Assembly (NCBI RefSeq): GCF_000380045.1
Contig: NZ_KB904358.1
Coordinates: 95,749-159,748 of the forward strand
DNA from: Streptococcus marimammalium DSM 18627
GTDB taxonomy: Bacteria > Bacillota > Bacilli > Lactobacillales > Streptococcaceae
DNA: 64,000 nucleotides
Direction of reading: 5' to 3'
Below are positions 63,097 through 64,000 of this stretch, in pieces. Below the pieces are notes generated by a model. That model did not search any database. It saw only the letters and a list, made by a program, of their open reading frames with translations, and was not told the DNA's origin. Made by a program: the position numbers and the translations under genes. Position 1 is the first letter of the stretch. The number at the start of each line of letters is the position of its first letter.

Positions 63097-63540
63097 ATGA
63101 AAATTATTATACAACGTGTTAAAAAAGCGTCAGTTTCTGTTAAAGAAAAAACCATTGCCAAAATCAATGCTGGTTTTCTCCTATTAGTTGGAGTTGGTCC
63201 AGAAGATTCTCAAGAAGATATTGATTATGCTGTTCGAAAAATCATCAATATGCGTATATTTGCCGATGAAAATGATAAGATGAATTTTGCCATTCAAGAC
63301 ATCAAAGGAAGTGTTCTATCTATTTCACAGTTTACACTGTTTGCAAGTACCAAAAAAGGTAATCGTCCCTCCTTTACACAAGCAGCTAAACCTGAACATG
63401 CTAATAAAATCTACCAAGAATTTAATCAGAAACTTTCAGAATTTGTTAGTGTTAAAGAAGGTCTTTTTGGAGAAGATATGCAAATATCACTCATTAATGA
63501 TGGACCTGTAACCATTATTTTAGATACTAAAAACAAATAA
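63097..63540 (+). CDS. dtd: D-aminoacyl-tRNA deacylase
   Basis: 147 aa from the ATG at 63097, which gives the usual start [15 protein letters not shown]; an earlier in-frame ATG overlaps the relA end. It has the catalytic SQFTLFA and the cross-subunit Gly-cis-Pro motif in NDGPVT. The dimeric enzyme removes D-amino acids (and glycine) from tRNA. It is the second gene of the relA operon, the normal order in streptococci. The ribosome site is weak, suggesting coupling to relA. Confidence 0.96.
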   Translation: MKIIIQRVKKASVSVKEKTIAKINAGFLLLVGVGPEDSQEDIDYAVRKIINMRIFADENDKMNFAIQDIKGSVLSISQFTLFASTKKGNRPSFTQAAKPEHANKIYQEFNQKLSEFVSVKEGLFGEDMQISLINDGPVTIILDTKNK

Positions 63541-63593
63541 ACCGCCTTCCCATCAAAAACCAGTTTACTGTATAAGCTGGTCTTTGACACAAT

Positions 63594-63627
63594 AAAACCC
63601 TCTGTCATTATTGACAGAGGGTTTTTC
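63594..63627. terminator. Bidirectional terminator after relA-dtd
   Basis: AAAACCCTCTGTCA-TTAT-TGACAGAGGGTTTTT. A smaller hairpin (ACCAGTTTAC...GTATAAGCTGGT) precedes it at 63557-63581. Confidence 0.92.
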
Positions 63628-63648
63628 TAGTAATAACTAGGAAAATGA

Positions 63649-64000
63649 CTAGTTGTTAACATAGCGTCTATAAGTAAAGAAACCTGCAAACCCTGTTACT
63701 ACTAATCCTATTAAACTAAAGAGTAGAGTTGATGACTCTCCTGTTTTTGGTAATGGTTTTTCTGGACGATGGACATTGGTAATGTCATAGCCCTTAATGA
63801 CTGTAGTATAGCCTTTAACAGCATCTTCTGATAAACTATACTCAATTTTCTTACCATTCTCATACTCAGGAAGATTCTCAAAGCTATAAGACCACTTGTC
63901 TTTAGCTGTCACTACTAAATGTTTCACTTCTTTCCCATTCGCATAAAGACGAACAGTAATAGACGCTGGTCTTAAACCATCTTTATTGTCAGCGTCATCC
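63649..64000 (-). CDS. Cna-B-type LPXTG surface protein, C-terminal part (partial)
   Basis: Continues past the window end; 116 codons are visible. The visible part is the last Cna_B repeat (DADNKDGLRPASITVRLYA, NGKEV, WSYSFENLPEYENGK, IEYSLSEDAVKGYTT), typical of collagen-binding/pilus-like stalk domains, and then the sortase signal LPKTGES, a membrane helix and a basic tail (YRRYVNN). It is anchored to the cell wall by sortase. Asp and Lys/Asn residues for an internal isopeptide bond are plausible but need the full protein. Confidence 0.92.
   Translation of the reverse strand, partial: DDADNKDGLRPASITVRLYANGKEVKHLVVTAKDKWSYSFENLPEYENGKKIEYSLSEDAVKGYTTVIKGYDITNVHRPEKPLPKTGESSTLLFSLIGLVVTGFAGFFTYRRYVNN

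Overview
The window looks like a low-GC streptococcal chromosome, probably of the pyogenic group. The signs are the gene orders tadA-ffs, rpsB-tsf, ctsR-clpC and DUF3013-prmA-rsmE-relA-dtd, strong AGGAGG ribosome sites, LPXTG surface proteins, a secreted streptodornase-type DNase and a CtsR operator. I do not name a species. No complete prophage, IS element or CRISPR array is visible.

Layout. At 1-1453 lies the end of an extracytoplasmic thiol-redox operon (CcdA, thioredoxin lipoprotein, and the start of a probable MsrAB). From 1.7 to 10 kb there is a cold-shock protein, the SRP RNA, tadA, an MBL hydrolase, polA, a CoA-binding protein, tgt and membrane proteins. At 10-19.5 kb are purA (short structured leader), xpaC-telA, hslO-dusB, a deoxynucleoside kinase and CtsR-regulated ctsR-clpC. 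At 19.5-26.3 kb are rpsB-tsf, tRNA-Cys, a lipid kinase, pepO, a CYTH protein and a tRNA-binding protein.

The 26-56 kb part is more accessory. It holds an LPXTG M14 carboxypeptidase with a cre site, an M48 protease, a Na+/alanine-glycine symporter under a tandem glycine riboswitch, an S66 peptidase with an ASCH protein, and a DUF2975 x2 + HTH module with repeated operator half-sites. It also holds a DUF6110/metal P-type ATPase pair, a methyltransferase-cupin-cupin operon, and an amidase/GDPD/membrane/CPBP operon behind a 28-bp palindrome next to an AraC regulator. Further on are peptidase E beside tRNA-Lys and 6S RNA, rarA, a secreted DNase with 39-bp tandem repeats, and an LRR-LPXTG protein whose signal peptide is cut off by a 7-A tract. 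Last is a decayed bacteriocin-immunity-like gene that no intact ORF shows.

The 56.5-64 kb part returns to core genes: DUF3013-prmA-rsmE, an M42 aminopeptidase with queH, the Rel stringent-response enzyme and dtd. The window ends inside a Cna-B type LPXTG protein. Tgt and QueH together suggest queuosine modification of tRNA.

The most notable signals are: (1) three genes (polA, hslO, the FUSC transporter) whose extended -10 box TGATATAAT lies only 6-7 nt before the ATG, predicting leaderless mRNAs; (2) the poly-A frameshift in the LRR adhesin; (3) the palindrome-controlled amidase/GDPD operon; (4) relics of integration at tRNA-Lys and beside ffs; (5) the hidden immunity pseudogene.
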